Both the position numbers and the translations under genes were made by a program. The notes below the pieces were generated by a model that was given only the letters and a program-made list of their open reading frames with translations, had not been told where the DNA came from and made no database searches. From NCBI GenBank assembly GCA_947368535.1, contig CANBHY010000001.1, positions 1-64,000 on the forward strand: a DNA stretch of 64,000 nucleotides, read 5' to 3'. The stretch's first letter is position 1. Every line of letters starts with the position of its first letter. Source of the stretch: an uncultured Clostridium sp. (GTDB lineage Bacteria; Bacillota; Clostridia; TANB77; CAG-508). This document shows, piece by piece, positions 18,800 to 29,330 of the stretch.

Positions 18800-18860
18800 T
18801 CAAAATGGGGATTGGGGCATTGCCCCATAATATCGAATTTTTCTAGGGAGGAAAAATTCA
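18800..18860. other. Candidate origin of transfer (oriT)
   Basis: The roughly 100 bases upstream of mobC carry two inverted repeats: GGGGC-ATT-GCCCC at 18814-18826, inside a G-rich block, and 9-base arms GAATTTTTC/GAAAAATTC at 18835-18843 and 18851-18859. Paired hairpins next to mobC-relaxase are typical of MOBP oriT regions. The nick site cannot be assigned by eye. Confidence 0.5.
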
Positions 18861-18876
18861 GTGCTTGTTAGGAGTA

Positions 18877-19224
18877 TCATTGGTGTATAATATCGTCCAA
18901 CAGCATACAAGTTCCACACTTTTTACAAGAAACTTTTATCTGTTCTTCTTTATTTTTTTCTATGATTTCTTCTGTCAGTTTTACAAATTTTTTGTTCTTT
19001 TCTTCTGCCATTTCTCCTAATGTTTTTTTCAACAGTTTTTCTAATTCTTCGGAATAAAATTCTCCTATTCCATATTCAATTTCTTCCTTTGTTGCATTAT
19101 CAAAATCAATTTCGTTATTCTCAATTTGTTTTAATATTTTCTTTCTCGATTCTTCTCTATTTTTTGCTGTTACTCCTATAATTTTATTTACACTTTTTGT
19201 TACACACAATAAATATTTTTTCAT
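18877..19224 (-). CDS. Hypothetical protein with C-terminal CxxC
   Basis: A 115-residue, strongly charged helical protein ending in VSCKKCGTCMLLDDIIHQ, which may bind a metal. No family is recognised. It lies three bases downstream of the toprim gene and upstream of oriT. No CGG codon. Confidence 0.6.
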   Translation of the reverse strand: MKKYLLCVTKSVNKIIGVTAKNREESRKKILKQIENNEIDFDNATKEEIEYGIGEFYSEELEKLLKKTLGEMAEEKNKKFVKLTEEIIEKNKEEQIKVSCKKCGTCMLLDDIIHQ

Positions 19225-19227
19225 AAT

Positions 19228-20184
19228 TTATCTTGTCCTTTCTTTTTCAATTTTCTTATTATCTTTTTTCAAACATAAGTATTCGTTTACATCTTTTCCA
19301 TAAGGCATTGGTCTGTCAAAAACTTTATATTTTTTACTTAATACTTGCTGAAAAAAAGTGCTTGCATTTCTTCCTGCTAAATCTCTGTCTAAATGCAAAT
19401 GTACTTCATTTACATTAGGATTTTTTTCTAAAAATTCTGTTAATGAAACTGGAATTTTTGTTTTTTCTAAATCATATTTTGAAGAATAAATCCCACCTAA
19501 TGAAAGTAAATTTTCTTCTTTCCAATTTCTATTTTCTAAACTTAAAAGAGTAGCAAATGATAATAAATCAATGCTACTTTCAAATAAGTGAACTATATTA
19601 TTTTCTTTCTCTGCTTTTATTTTAAATGAATACTTTTTATTACTTCCTGTTGCCTCTCTCATAAATCTTTCTTTATTAGTTGCTCTGCAAAAAGCATAGC
19701 TTGGAATTTTATTATTATCATAGCCAATAAATACTACATTGTTTGTTCTTTCTTCTTGATATAGTAATTTATTTTCAATGCAATATTTTATAATTTCTTT
19801 GTCTATTCCTCTTGATAACAAATAGTTAATTGCTCTATCATTATTACTTGCTTTTACTGGTATTTTTAATCTTCTTTCGTGATTTTTTTCCTGCTGTTCA
19901 TACTTAACTGGAGCTTGTATTTTCATATTTCCCAATACAGTTTGTACTGCATTTATAAATGATAGATTTTTAACTATCATTAAATAATCTATTGCATTTT
20001 TTCCACCTACTCCACGACTAAACCAATACCACAAACCATTGCTAATTTTTAAGCTATCGTGTTCCTTTGTTACATAGGTATTTCTACACACTTCTTTTAA
20101 CTGATTTGGCTCATAGTTTTTTAAATAAGTAAGTAGATCCACTTGTCTTGCTTGTGCAACTATTTCTGGTGCAATATACGGCAT
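19228..20184 (-). CDS. DUF3991/toprim-domain protein, primase-like
   Basis: A 318-residue protein with the DUF3991 pattern at residues 1-75 (YIAPEIVAQARQVDLLTYLK, HDSLKISNGLWYWFSRGVGG, AIDYLMIV). A toprim fold follows (HLFESSIDLLSFATLL; EVHLHLDRDLAGRNAS with DRD as the metal-binding acidic pair). Such proteins are carried near oriT in ICEs and may prime or process transferred single-stranded DNA. AGGTAGG precedes ATG 20184. No CGG codon. Confidence 0.8.
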   Translation of the reverse strand: MPYIAPEIVAQARQVDLLTYLKNYEPNQLKEVCRNTYVTKEHDSLKISNGLWYWFSRGVGGKNAIDYLMIVKNLSFINAVQTVLGNMKIQAPVKYEQQEKNHERRLKIPVKASNNDRAINYLLSRGIDKEIIKYCIENKLLYQEERTNNVVFIGYDNNKIPSYAFCRATNKERFMREATGSNKKYSFKIKAEKENNIVHLFESSIDLLSFATLLSLENRNWKEENLLSLGGIYSSKYDLEKTKIPVSLTEFLEKNPNVNEVHLHLDRDLAGRNASTFFQQVLSKKYKVFDRPMPYGKDVNEYLCLKKDNKKIEKERTR

Positions 20185-20193
20185 ATTTTACAC

Positions 20194-20406
20194 CTACCTT
20201 TCCATTTCTTTATGCTTTTTTTCTTTTGTAACTTCATCTTTATATTCGCTAAATTCCACACCTTTGTAATCTTCATAATCCAAAACATACTGTTGATTTG
20301 AATATCTGTTTTGTGCAATATCTATTGCCTCATCTAATGAATCTGCTTTTATTTTGACAACTTTTTGTAAAGTTTCTTCTATTTCTATTTGATATACTTT
20401 TGACAT
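20194..20406 (-). CDS. DpnD/PcfM-like small protein
   Basis: A 70-residue protein with the DpnD-PcfM signature: YQIEIEETLQKVVKIKADSL, DEAIDIAQNRYSNQ and a C-terminal VEFSEY. It is common in conjugative elements; the function is unknown. It sits 9 bases upstream of the toprim gene. Confidence 0.7.
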   Translation of the reverse strand: MSKVYQIEIEETLQKVVKIKADSLDEAIDIAQNRYSNQQYVLDYEDYKGVEFSEYKDEVTKEKKHKEMER

Positions 20407-20411
20407 TACTT

Positions 20412-20762
20412 TTACCTCACTTTCTCTTGTCTTTTTTGCTTGTCATACTCCATTGTCATTTTTTCTATTTTTTCGTTTACTTTATCTTCTAATAACTCCC
20501 ATATATTGCCGTCTGAATGTGTCCAATAATCATATAATTTACCTACAACATTATCTGTTTTTAGCAATACTTTTATTTCTTGTCTACCTATCATTGAACT
20601 ATCAATAATATCTCTTATCTGTTCCTTAAAGTTTATCTCATAAGCCTCTTGTATTATTTCTTCTGATGTATAGTTTCTTATTAGATTTTGTTTATAATTA
20701 AATAATTCTTGGTCAATTTTTTTCATTAGCATTTCTTTTAAATCATCATAGCTCATACACAT
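20412..20762 (-). CDS. DUF3848-like protein
   Basis: A 116-residue helical acidic protein resembling the ICE family DUF3848 (EIIQEAYEINFKEQIRDII ... LLKTDNVVGKLYDYW). The role is unknown. It is in the tight accessory gene cluster between the helicase and the relaxase, with 5- to 10-base spacings. Confidence 0.6.
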   Translation of the reverse strand: MCMSYDDLKEMLMKKIDQELFNYKQNLIRNYTSEEIIQEAYEINFKEQIRDIIDSSMIGRQEIKVLLKTDNVVGKLYDYWTHSDGNIWELLEDKVNEKIEKMTMEYDKQKRQEKVR

Positions 20763-20771
20763 TCTCCTTTG

Positions 20772-21398
20772 CTATCTTACTTCTCTATTTCGTCTTTTTA
20801 GCCTACCTGCTCTTTGCTCTTTTAGTGTTTCCTTTTCAACTTCTTTTAGCATTACTTCTTTTGCTTTCTGTTCACTATTGCTAAAGAAATATTTATCTTT
20901 ATAGCTGTAAAAGAATACTTTATCTTCAAATTCTTTCATCATTTGATATAACTGCATTTCAATTCCACTAGCAAACCATAAATCAAAATTCACACCTTTG
21001 CTATAATTTTTACTTGGTATTTCATACTCTTTTACAAATATTGTATTATCTTCTTTTAGCATTTCTTCTTTTAATTCTGTATAAATCTTTGTAAATATCT
21101 GCTCTGTACTATCTTTGTTATTTATTTCATTAGTATTTATACTTTTTTCACTCAATTTATCTTTCATTTCTTTTTCATAATTATTTATTTGTTCTAAACT
21201 TAACCACTCTGGCTTTTCTTCAAGTTTATTATAGATTTCTTTCATAGCTGATATTTGATTATCAACTGACAAAGCCCATAAATGTTTTTCTGCTCCATTA
21301 CCATTTCCTAAAAAATATTTACAGTCCGATTCAAGCCTACCTAACATTTGATATAAAAATTCTGGCTCATTATAATTTTCAAAATATTTTTTATTCAT
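20772..21398 (-). CDS. LPD11-domain protein
   Basis: A 208-residue protein whose N-terminus matches the large polyvalent protein-associated domain 11: FLYQMLGRLESDCKYFLGNG, AEKHLWALSVDNQISAM and LEEKPEWLSLEQI. The C-terminal half is a separate region with many aromatics (NFDLWFASGIEMQLYQMMKE). LPD domains are carried by plasmid and ICE proteins; their role is not established. No CGG codon. Confidence 0.7.
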   Translation of the reverse strand: MNKKYFENYNEPEFLYQMLGRLESDCKYFLGNGNGAEKHLWALSVDNQISAMKEIYNKLEEKPEWLSLEQINNYEKEMKDKLSEKSINTNEINNKDSTEQIFTKIYTELKEEMLKEDNTIFVKEYEIPSKNYSKGVNFDLWFASGIEMQLYQMMKEFEDKVFFYSYKDKYFFSNSEQKAKEVMLKEVEKETLKEQRAGRLKRRNREVR

Positions 21399-21430
21399 TG
21401 TTGTTCTCCTTTCTCATTTTAGATATAAAA

Positions 21431-21463
21431 AAAGATATTGAAACACTAAATTCCAATATCTTT
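21431..21463 (-). terminator. Intrinsic terminator between accessory genes
   Basis: Ten-base perfect arms AAAGATATTG/CAATATCTTT at 21431-21440 and 21454-21463, followed on the minus strand by a T-run. It lies just past the stop of the 21471 gene. Confidence 0.75.
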
Positions 21464-21470
21464 TTATTTA

Positions 21471-22163
21471 TTATAGTAACCTCATTTGTTTGAAGAAAAG
21501 TAACATTTCTCTAGCACCTAATTTAAAAGTTTCTATTGTTTCAATAGTATCTATTTCTTCCTCTATTCCCATAACTTCTAAAACCAATTTTGATTCATTA
21601 GCTGTTAATTGTATTGCCTCTTTATCTTCTAAAAAAGTTCTTACATTTGGATTTTCTGTTTTTATTTTCTCTCTTTTTGTTTCTAGTTCTCTGTATTCTG
21701 TATTCTCTTTTAATAGCCTTACTCTATTAGTATTTAAGTAATCGTATAATTCGTCTGAACATTCGTCAAAAAACATTGTCTTATTTACTTCTGCACCTTT
21801 TTGTGCTTTATTATTTTGTTCTATTTTCTTCATTATTGCCTCTGTTTCTTTGTTTATACTGCTTTTTACTATTTCACTCATTCTTATACAGTCATAAGCT
21901 CCCAATTTGTAATACATCTTGTTCCAGAAATCGTCATCATCTCCAGTTGCTAGTTCATATTTATTAAGCAAATTTAGTATTTCATTTTGTTTTTTCTCAT
22001 CTGTAACAACTTCTTTGATTTTTTCTGTTAGCTTTTCTTCAATAGCTAACGATCCAAGCTCTTTTTCTTGTTCTGACATTTCCTTTAAAATATTGTCTGC
22101 AAACTCATCTCCTTTTAGCTCATACAGTTCGTCTAAAATGTTCCTTTCTAAAAATTTTTTCAT
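21471..22163 (-). CDS. Hypothetical ICE protein
   Basis: A 230-residue acidic, helical protein, MKKFLERNILDELYELKGDE..., with a central FWNKMYYKLGAYDCIRMSEI that resembles phage or ICE accessory proteins of the DUF6809 type only loosely. No membrane segment or catalytic motif is seen. It directly follows the giant helicase gene and has its own terminator. Confidence 0.6.
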   Translation of the reverse strand: MKKFLERNILDELYELKGDEFADNILKEMSEQEKELGSLAIEEKLTEKIKEVVTDEKKQNEILNLLNKYELATGDDDDFWNKMYYKLGAYDCIRMSEIVKSSINKETEAIMKKIEQNNKAQKGAEVNKTMFFDECSDELYDYLNTNRVRLLKENTEYRELETKREKIKTENPNVRTFLEDKEAIQLTANESKLVLEVMGIEEEIDTIETIETFKLGAREMLLFFKQMRLL

Positions 22164-22256
22164 AATATATACCTCCTATGGCTATATATTATGTTAAGTT
22201 TACATATAAAGGAAATGTGCAATTAAAGAAAATTTTTCTTTTTTATACCTTTGATT

Positions 22257-25200
22257 TTATCTAACATATTCTCTACTTTTGCTCTTTGAATATTCTTCTA
22301 TTTCTTCGGTTTCTTCATCATCAATATCTATTATTTCTTTTTCCTTTATATCTCCTATTTTTAGTAGCTTATTTACTTCTTTTAATCTTGCTAAACTTTC
22401 TTGTAGCTCCTGTTCTTGTGCAAATGGAATTGATAATGTGTCTTTTGCATTTTTACATTGTAATTCTAAATTCTGTAACTTTTGCTCATTGCTTTCTAAC
22501 ATTTTTTCCATTGATTCCAAAACATTATTGATACGAGTTATTACACCTATTTTATCATTTCCAAGTGTTGCTCTATAAGTTTGTATATTTTTTAATGCTA
22601 CTTGAAATACTTTCTCAAATGTATTGAACTCTAAATACATTTTAAATCCTCTATAATCTCCTATATATACTCCTTTTGTGTCTTTTACACTTTTACATAG
22701 TTCTAGTATTTTTTCGCCTGCTTTTGCTCTTTCATTATACACTTGTTCATTTATTTTCATAGGAGAAAAATTGTCTGCATTTATAGTTGTATTTTCTTTT
22801 AGATATTCATTGTCTTGTTTTAGACTTTCTATTGTTTCGTTGCATTCTTTTATTTCTTGTGGGTATTTCCTATTTACCATTTCTTCTAAATCATACTTTT
22901 GGCTTAAATAACTTTGTTTTAACATTTTTAGTTTTGTTGTTTTTGCCTCTAACTCTGTTTTTTCTTTAATGTGTTCATTTCCGTGTTGCTAGTGCTTTTA
23001 TTTCTGCATAGTCTAATGCTCTTTCGTCTATATCTTCCATACTCCTTATTGGTGTTTTAGAAGTCATAATTTGACTTGTAAATGTCTGCTTTTGCTCTAT
23101 TAACTGATACATATATGCGTCAAAAGTTCCTTGCGTTACATAGTTATAAATATGAACTAACTCATTCATATTTCCCTGTCTTACTGCTCTACCTATTCTT
23201 TGTATTAGATTAGCACTTGTCCACGGACAGTCTAAATTATGAAGTGCTATAATTCTATCTTGCACATTCGTTCCTGCTCCCATTTTGAAAGTGCTACCCA
23301 TTAAAACTCTTATTTCTCCACTACGCACTTTGTCAAATAATTCTTCCTTTTTAGCCTCTGATGTTGCCTCGTGAATAAATGCAATTTCGTTCTCTGGTAT
23401 TCCTTTCTCAATTAGCTTTCTTTTCATATCTGTATATACATCTGTAAATTCTCTTTCTTTGCATTTCCATATACCATTTACTAATTCCATTTCATAAGGG
23501 TTATCATCTGCACCTAATGACTTTGGTGTTGATAAATCACAAAATACAAGCTGTGTAGATTTTTTGTCTTTTGTTTTTTCCCATATTTCATATACATTTT
23601 TAACGCAAGTATTTACTTTGCTATTTTCGTCATCTGGTAGCTGACTATTTATAAGTCTTTGATCTAGTGCTAGTTTTCTTCCCTCGTTTGTAATTGCTAA
23701 CATATTGTCTTCCCAAACTTTGACCACGCCTGCTCTAATTTTCTCTGCTCTTTCTCCTAAATCTGCTACCATATCTTTTTGTATTTGTGTTGCATTTACT
23801 GCTACATTATGCTTTTCAACTTCTGGTGTTGGCAATTTTAATGTTTCTGCTGTTTGAATATCTGCTATTTCACGAAACATTGTCATTAACTCTGGTATAT
23901 TATGAAATTTTGCAAATCTTGTTTTTATTTGGAACTTATCTCCCTCTGGTGCTAATGTCATTGCTGTAACAGTTTCTCCAAATGTACTTGCCCAACTATC
24001 AAAATGTTGTAATTGATTTTTTACTAATGTATTGTATTGCAAGTATCTTTGCATTGTATATAACTCTGACATACTATTGCTAACTGGTGTACCTGTGGCA
24101 AAAATAACTCCTTTTCCTCCGTGTTATCTCGTCCATATATTGACATTTCATAAACATATCAAAACTCTTTTGTGCATCCCCACTTTGAACTCCTGCAATT
24201 TTTTTCATTTTACTTTGTAAAAACAAATTCTTATAATAATGTGCTTCGTCTACAAATAGTCTATCAACTCCGTAATTGCTCAAATGTAATTACATCATCT
24301 TTCTTATCTGCATTGTTTAGCTTTTCTAATTTTGCCTCTAGTGATTTTTTCGTTCTTTCTAACTCTCTTACTGTAAAACTTTTTCCCTCTATTGCTTTTG
24401 TTTCTTCTATACCTTCTATTATTTCTTCTATTTGTTCTTCTAAAAAATACCTCTGTCTTTCTATTGACATAGGTATTTTCTCGAACTGGCTGTGTCCTAT
24501 CAAAATTGCGTCAAAATCTCCTGTTGCTATTTTAGACACAAACTTTTTTCTATTATTTTTTGAAAAATCTTTCTTTGTTGTTACTAAAATGTTTGCTGAT
24601 GGGTATAATTGTAGGAACTCGTTTGAAAATTGTTCAACGATATGGTTAGGAACTACAAAAATGCTTTTATTACATAGTCCTAGTCGCTTGCTTTCCATTG
24701 CACTTGCTACCATTTCAAAAGTTTTACCTGCTCCGTACTTCGTGAGCAAGTAAAGTATTTCCATTGTAAAGCACTCTTGCAATAGCATTGACTTGATGTT
24801 CTCGTAATTTTATTTCTGGATTCATTCCATAAAATTTTAGATAACTTCCGTCATATTGTCTGTTTCTTATGCTGTTAAATTTTTGATTATATAAATATAC
24901 TAATTCTTCTCGTCTGTCTGGATCTTTGAAAATCCATTCTTCAAACTTCATTCTAATTTCATCTTGCTTTGCTTGTGCTATTGCTGTTTGTTGTTTATCT
25001 ATAACACTTTTTTCATCTTCTGTTCCCTCATTTATTTTCTTGTATATTTTTATATCACTTAAATTCAAAGTTGTTTCAATTATTTTATATGCACTTGCTT
25101 TCTTTACGCCATAAGTCTTTGTTGCTTTAACCCCTTTATCTACTGATTTTCCTGTAATATTCCACGCTGTTGTAGTTTCAGAATAATGAACTTGTATTTT

Positions 25201-28200
25201 TCTCCTATCACTATAATCTGTATCTAATAGTTCATATATAAAGTCTTCTATATATTCTGTCGGTATCCAAGTTGCCCCCAATTTTACTGCTATTTCACTT
25301 GCTTTTATATCTTCTGGTATTACTTTCTCTAACTCTCTAACATTTATTTCAAATTCTGGATTACCCTCTGCTATTCTTCTTGCAATATTAAGTTTTTCTC
25401 TTACATTACCTGATAAATACTCATCTGCTGTTACATACTTTTTTTCTTCAGCTGGTGTGTCTGGTATTCTAAATATTTGCCCCTCTAAATCTTTGACAAG
25501 TTCGTCTTCTGTTTTATCTGTAATGGACTGCATATATTCCATATCAACTTTTGCCTTTTCTGTTAGAGAAACAATAAGTGCCTCATTACTCGTATCTACC
25601 TTTGTTATTTCTTTTTTAGCTTTTATTGTTTTCTTTGAAAACATATCTGCTTTTCTTTGGAAATTACCTTTTGAATCGGTTATTTCTAGTGAGCATAATA
25701 AGTAATAACTACTATCTTCGGAAAAGGCTTGATTATTTCCTCTGCTATTTATTCTTCCATATTTCTTTACAAAATTATCGTATAATCTATTTAATCTTTC
25801 CTGTTCTATTTTTATTTCATTGTCGCTACTATCATCAACTTGTAAGTCTATAAGTTTTCTGGTGCAATCTCGTATTTCTACCATACCTTTTATTCTGTTT
25901 TGTGTTGTTTCTGGCAAGTCTTTTTCAAACATTCTACTGTTTTCTCTATAATATACTTTGCCGTCAATAACAGTGTAGGAATAATTTTTTACTGTCGGAT
26001 CTGCCTGTATAGATTTTTCTTCATCTTCTATTAGCTCGTCTAAATCGTATTCTTCTATTTCTGATTCTATATTTGAAATAGCATTAGATAGCATATAATC
26101 TAAATCGCTACCCTCTATCATTTTACAATTTATTTGCTCTCCACCATATTGCGAACTTTCCTTTTTCATTGTTCCCATAATCATATTAGGATTATCAACA
26201 AAATATTTATTCATTCTTATTCCATTTTCAGCTGTGTCAAGGTTTACCCATTCGTCCTCAATGTCTGTGATTTTATCTCTTTTCTTTAAAAAGATAATGT
26301 CTGATGTTACTTCTGTTCCTGCATTGCTTTTGAATGTATTGTCTGGTAGTCTTATTGCTCCTAAAAGTTCTGCTCTCTGTGATATATATTTTCTAACACT
26401 ACTATTCTCTTTGTCCATTGTTCCTTTACTTGTAACAAGTGCTATTATTCCTCCGTGGGCGAACTTTGTCTATTGTCTTTGCAAAAAAGTAATCGTGCAA
26501 TACAAATTTATTTTTGTTGTATCTTCTGTCATTAGGCTTTATTTTATTATCGAACGGCACATTTCCTATTGCTACATCAAAAAAGTTATCTGGCATATTT
26601 GTTTTTTCAAAAGGTTGTATTGCAATAGTGGATTTTTGGTATAATTGCTGTGCTATTCTTCCAGAAATGCTATCTACCTCTACCCCATACATTTTGCAAC
26701 TGTCATTTAATTCTTCTGGTAGCATTCCTAAAAAGTTACCTACTCCGGCAACTAGGCTCTAAAATGTTTGCTTGTTTTAGTCCCATATTTTGTAAGGCTT
26801 TATAAATGTTTCTTATAACAACTGGTGGTGTATAATATGCTGTTACACTTGAAGCTCTTGCGTCTTTGTATTCATCTTCAGTAAGTAATTCTTTTAATTC
26901 TGCATATTCACTTGCCCAACTATCGTTTTTATCTTCAAATGCCGATTTTAATCCACCCCATCCAACATATTTTGAAAGTGTTTCTTGTTCTTCTGGTGTT
27001 GCATATCTGTTTTGTTCTTCGCATAATTTTAATACTTTTATAGCCTCTACATTATTTCTATATTTTTCTTTTGCTGTTCCTACGCCTAAATTATCGTCTG
27101 TAATTTTAAAATTGTTTCTTTCTTCAGCAGGTATTTCTGGGTGTAAGTCAAAATATTCAATATTTCTGTTCTTTTTAATTAGCTTTTCTGCTATTTGTTG
27201 TTGTTCTTTTGTTTCTTCTATTTGTTCTTCTTGCTTTTGTTCTATTGGTTGTTCTTGTTGTTTATCATAATTCTCTGCTAGTGCTTGTGCTAAATGTCTA
27301 AAATAATCTACTACATCTCCATTATGAAAGTCTATTTTGACTATCATATCTTTTATTCCTGCTTGTTCTTCTGGTGTTGTAGCTTTTATATTAGCAATAA
27401 TATTTCCAACTTCAAAATAGTGTGTATTAGTTTCTGTTTTTATTTCAATAACTTGCTCTAAATCAATTCCTTTTTCCTCTATAAATGTATCTAGCCACTT
27501 ATTGAAAGCACTTTCTACTTTTTCTTCTACTTCTGGTAGCTCTCTATCTTTTAAGTAATCATTCATAGGATTTTCAACTACTTTTTCTAATATGTCTTTA
27601 ATATCTACTGTTCGTTGGTCTAATGGAAATTGATTATCATACATTGTTATTATTTGATTATCTATATTTGAAATAGTAAATTCTTGAAAGCCAATATAGA
27701 TAATATCTCCTACCATAAATGTATAATCGCCTTTGTCATCTTCTGTATTTGTTGTTTCTCCATCAAAAAAAGAAGTATTGTCTACTTCTTTTTCACTAGG
27801 TTGTTCTTCTAATTGTAAATTACTTCCCTTATTACTGTCTGTTCTGCTGTCGCTTGAATATTGTTCATCTGCCCCACCCATTCCATTTGGTTGGTTGCTT
27901 TCATTTCTTCTGTTATTCCATATTGTTGTTTCATCTTCTCTACTTCCTGTGCTATTCTGCTTATTACTGTTTTCTCTATTTGTACTAGGTGTTGTGTTAG
28001 TTTGTTGCTCGCTACTAGCATTGTGTAAGTTCCCCTCTTGTTCTCTTTTAGGTACTTCAATCTCATTTTGGCGAACTTGCCTAGTTTTACTTTCTTGTTT
28101 GTTTTCTCTATCGTTAAGTCTGGTATTAGATAATTTCCTTTCATTGTGTAAGTTAGATTCATTCTCAACACTTCCTTTCTCATTTTCTTTATTGTAAATG

Positions 28201-29006
28201 CTTTGTTTTATTTTTTCCAATGTGTGATTTTTCTTTTTTTCTTGTTTTTGCACATTTATTACAGTTTTTGAAACCTCTAGTAATATTTCTTTTGAAAAAT
28301 CCCTAGTTGCTGTTCCAAGTATAGACATTGTTTCAAAAGTGTTAAACTTTTCTATTCCAGAAAAATTATCTTTCGTTATATACTCATTTACATCTAACCC
28401 ACATCTTGACATTGTTAAGCCTATTGTACTAAATAATAATATTTCTAAAAACGCATTTTCTAATTGTTCATTATTTAATTCTTCTAATTTACTATTAGCT
28501 GTTACAGATTTTAGTTCTTCTAAATAGTCTTGCATATTATCTACTACACGATTATATACTGTTGATATTATTGCAAGTGGTAAACTGCTTTTATCTTCCA
28601 TTGTTCCGAATTTATCTTCTAATGCCTCTATAATATCGTTCGTATATTTTTCTTCTGCTTGCCATAGTTTGAATTTTCTGCCGTAAACATCACTGTTTGT
28701 ATCTGATACATCAAAAACAAATCGTAATCCTAGTTCTCCCTCTTTTTCTGTTATTAAAGCTATTCCTTTTGAGCCTTTATTGATCCACCTTTTTAGCTTT
28801 TTATTCCATATTGTTGTTTCTGCACAGGCTACTGCGTCTGGTCTTTGTGCATATATCAATATTTGTTCATCAAACCTGTATTTATAATTAAAACTTGCTC
28901 TTTTTAAAAACGAAATCCAGTTGTCTGCATTTTTTCCTACATCTAATGTTGTTTCATAGTATAACTCTGTTATTTGTTTTTCTTTTCTAGTTAATTCTTT
29001 TGCCAA
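22257..29006 (-). CDS. Giant N6-DNA methylase/SNF2-type helicase polyprotein, six CGG frameshift sites
   Basis: A 2,247-residue protein typical of Tn1549-like ICEs, otherwise appearing as seven fragments. The first 750 residues hold an ArdC-like domain and low-complexity linker. A methylase core follows ([19 protein letters not shown] and AIGNVPFDN). Then come helicase motifs [38 protein letters not shown] and [13 protein letters not shown] coiled C-terminus ends the protein. In-frame CGG codons at 26745-26747, 26453-26455, 24733-24735, 24270-24272, 24119-24121 and 22981-22983 all require the C to be skipped. They give SCGVGNF, RPGGIIALV, HEVGAGKT, EQLGVDRL, DEITGGKGVI and ALATGNEHIK. TTG 29006 follows GGAGGGAG. 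It may protect transferred DNA from restriction. Confidence 0.95.
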
Positions 29007-29045
29007 TTTTCTCCCTCCTCTCGTTTTTAATTTTTTTATTATTTA

Positions 29046-29264
29046 TTACTCTATTTCTTCGCCTAAAAATAGGAATAATGCTTTTTTATTTTTTCTTATT
29101 GCTTTTCTTAAACTTATCAATGTTTTTATGTCTGTTATTGTGTAGTTAGGCATTTTTTCTAAATCCTCAAATTGCATATTAAGTATTGCTTTTTCTGTAT
29201 TTATTCCTATTTCAGCTAGTCTTTCTATCATCTTTTGTATTTGAGCTATATTGTACTTTGCCAT
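29046..29264 (-). CDS. Small hypothetical protein
   Basis: A 72-residue helical protein, MAKYNIAQIQKMIERLAEIG..., with Lys-rich helices at the end. No family is recognised. It lies between the adhesin stop and the helicase start with short gaps. AAAGGAG precedes ATG 29264. Confidence 0.6.
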   Translation of the reverse strand: MAKYNIAQIQKMIERLAEIGINTEKAILNMQFEDLEKMPNYTITDIKTLISLRKAIRKNKKALFLFLGEEIE

Positions 29265-29330
29265 TTTTCACTCCTTTTTTTAGCAATAATGGTGGCTAGT
29301 TACCTGCCACCATTTTGCTTATATGATTTT

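Noticed and set aside
7188-24788. Programmed -1 frameshifting at A-rich slippery heptamers
   Set aside because: A-runs are everywhere, but all shifts are +1, and none depends on a heptamer or a downstream pseudoknot that I can see. CGG is the only common element.
27809-28183. Overlapping ORF inside the helicase gene
   Set aside because: It lies in the low-complexity linker in another frame, with no ribosome site; a shadow of biased composition.
29289-29313. Hairpin ATGGTGGC/GCCACCAT downstream of the adhesin as a terminator
   Set aside because: The stem is good, but there is no T-run on the transcribed strand, so I did not call it.
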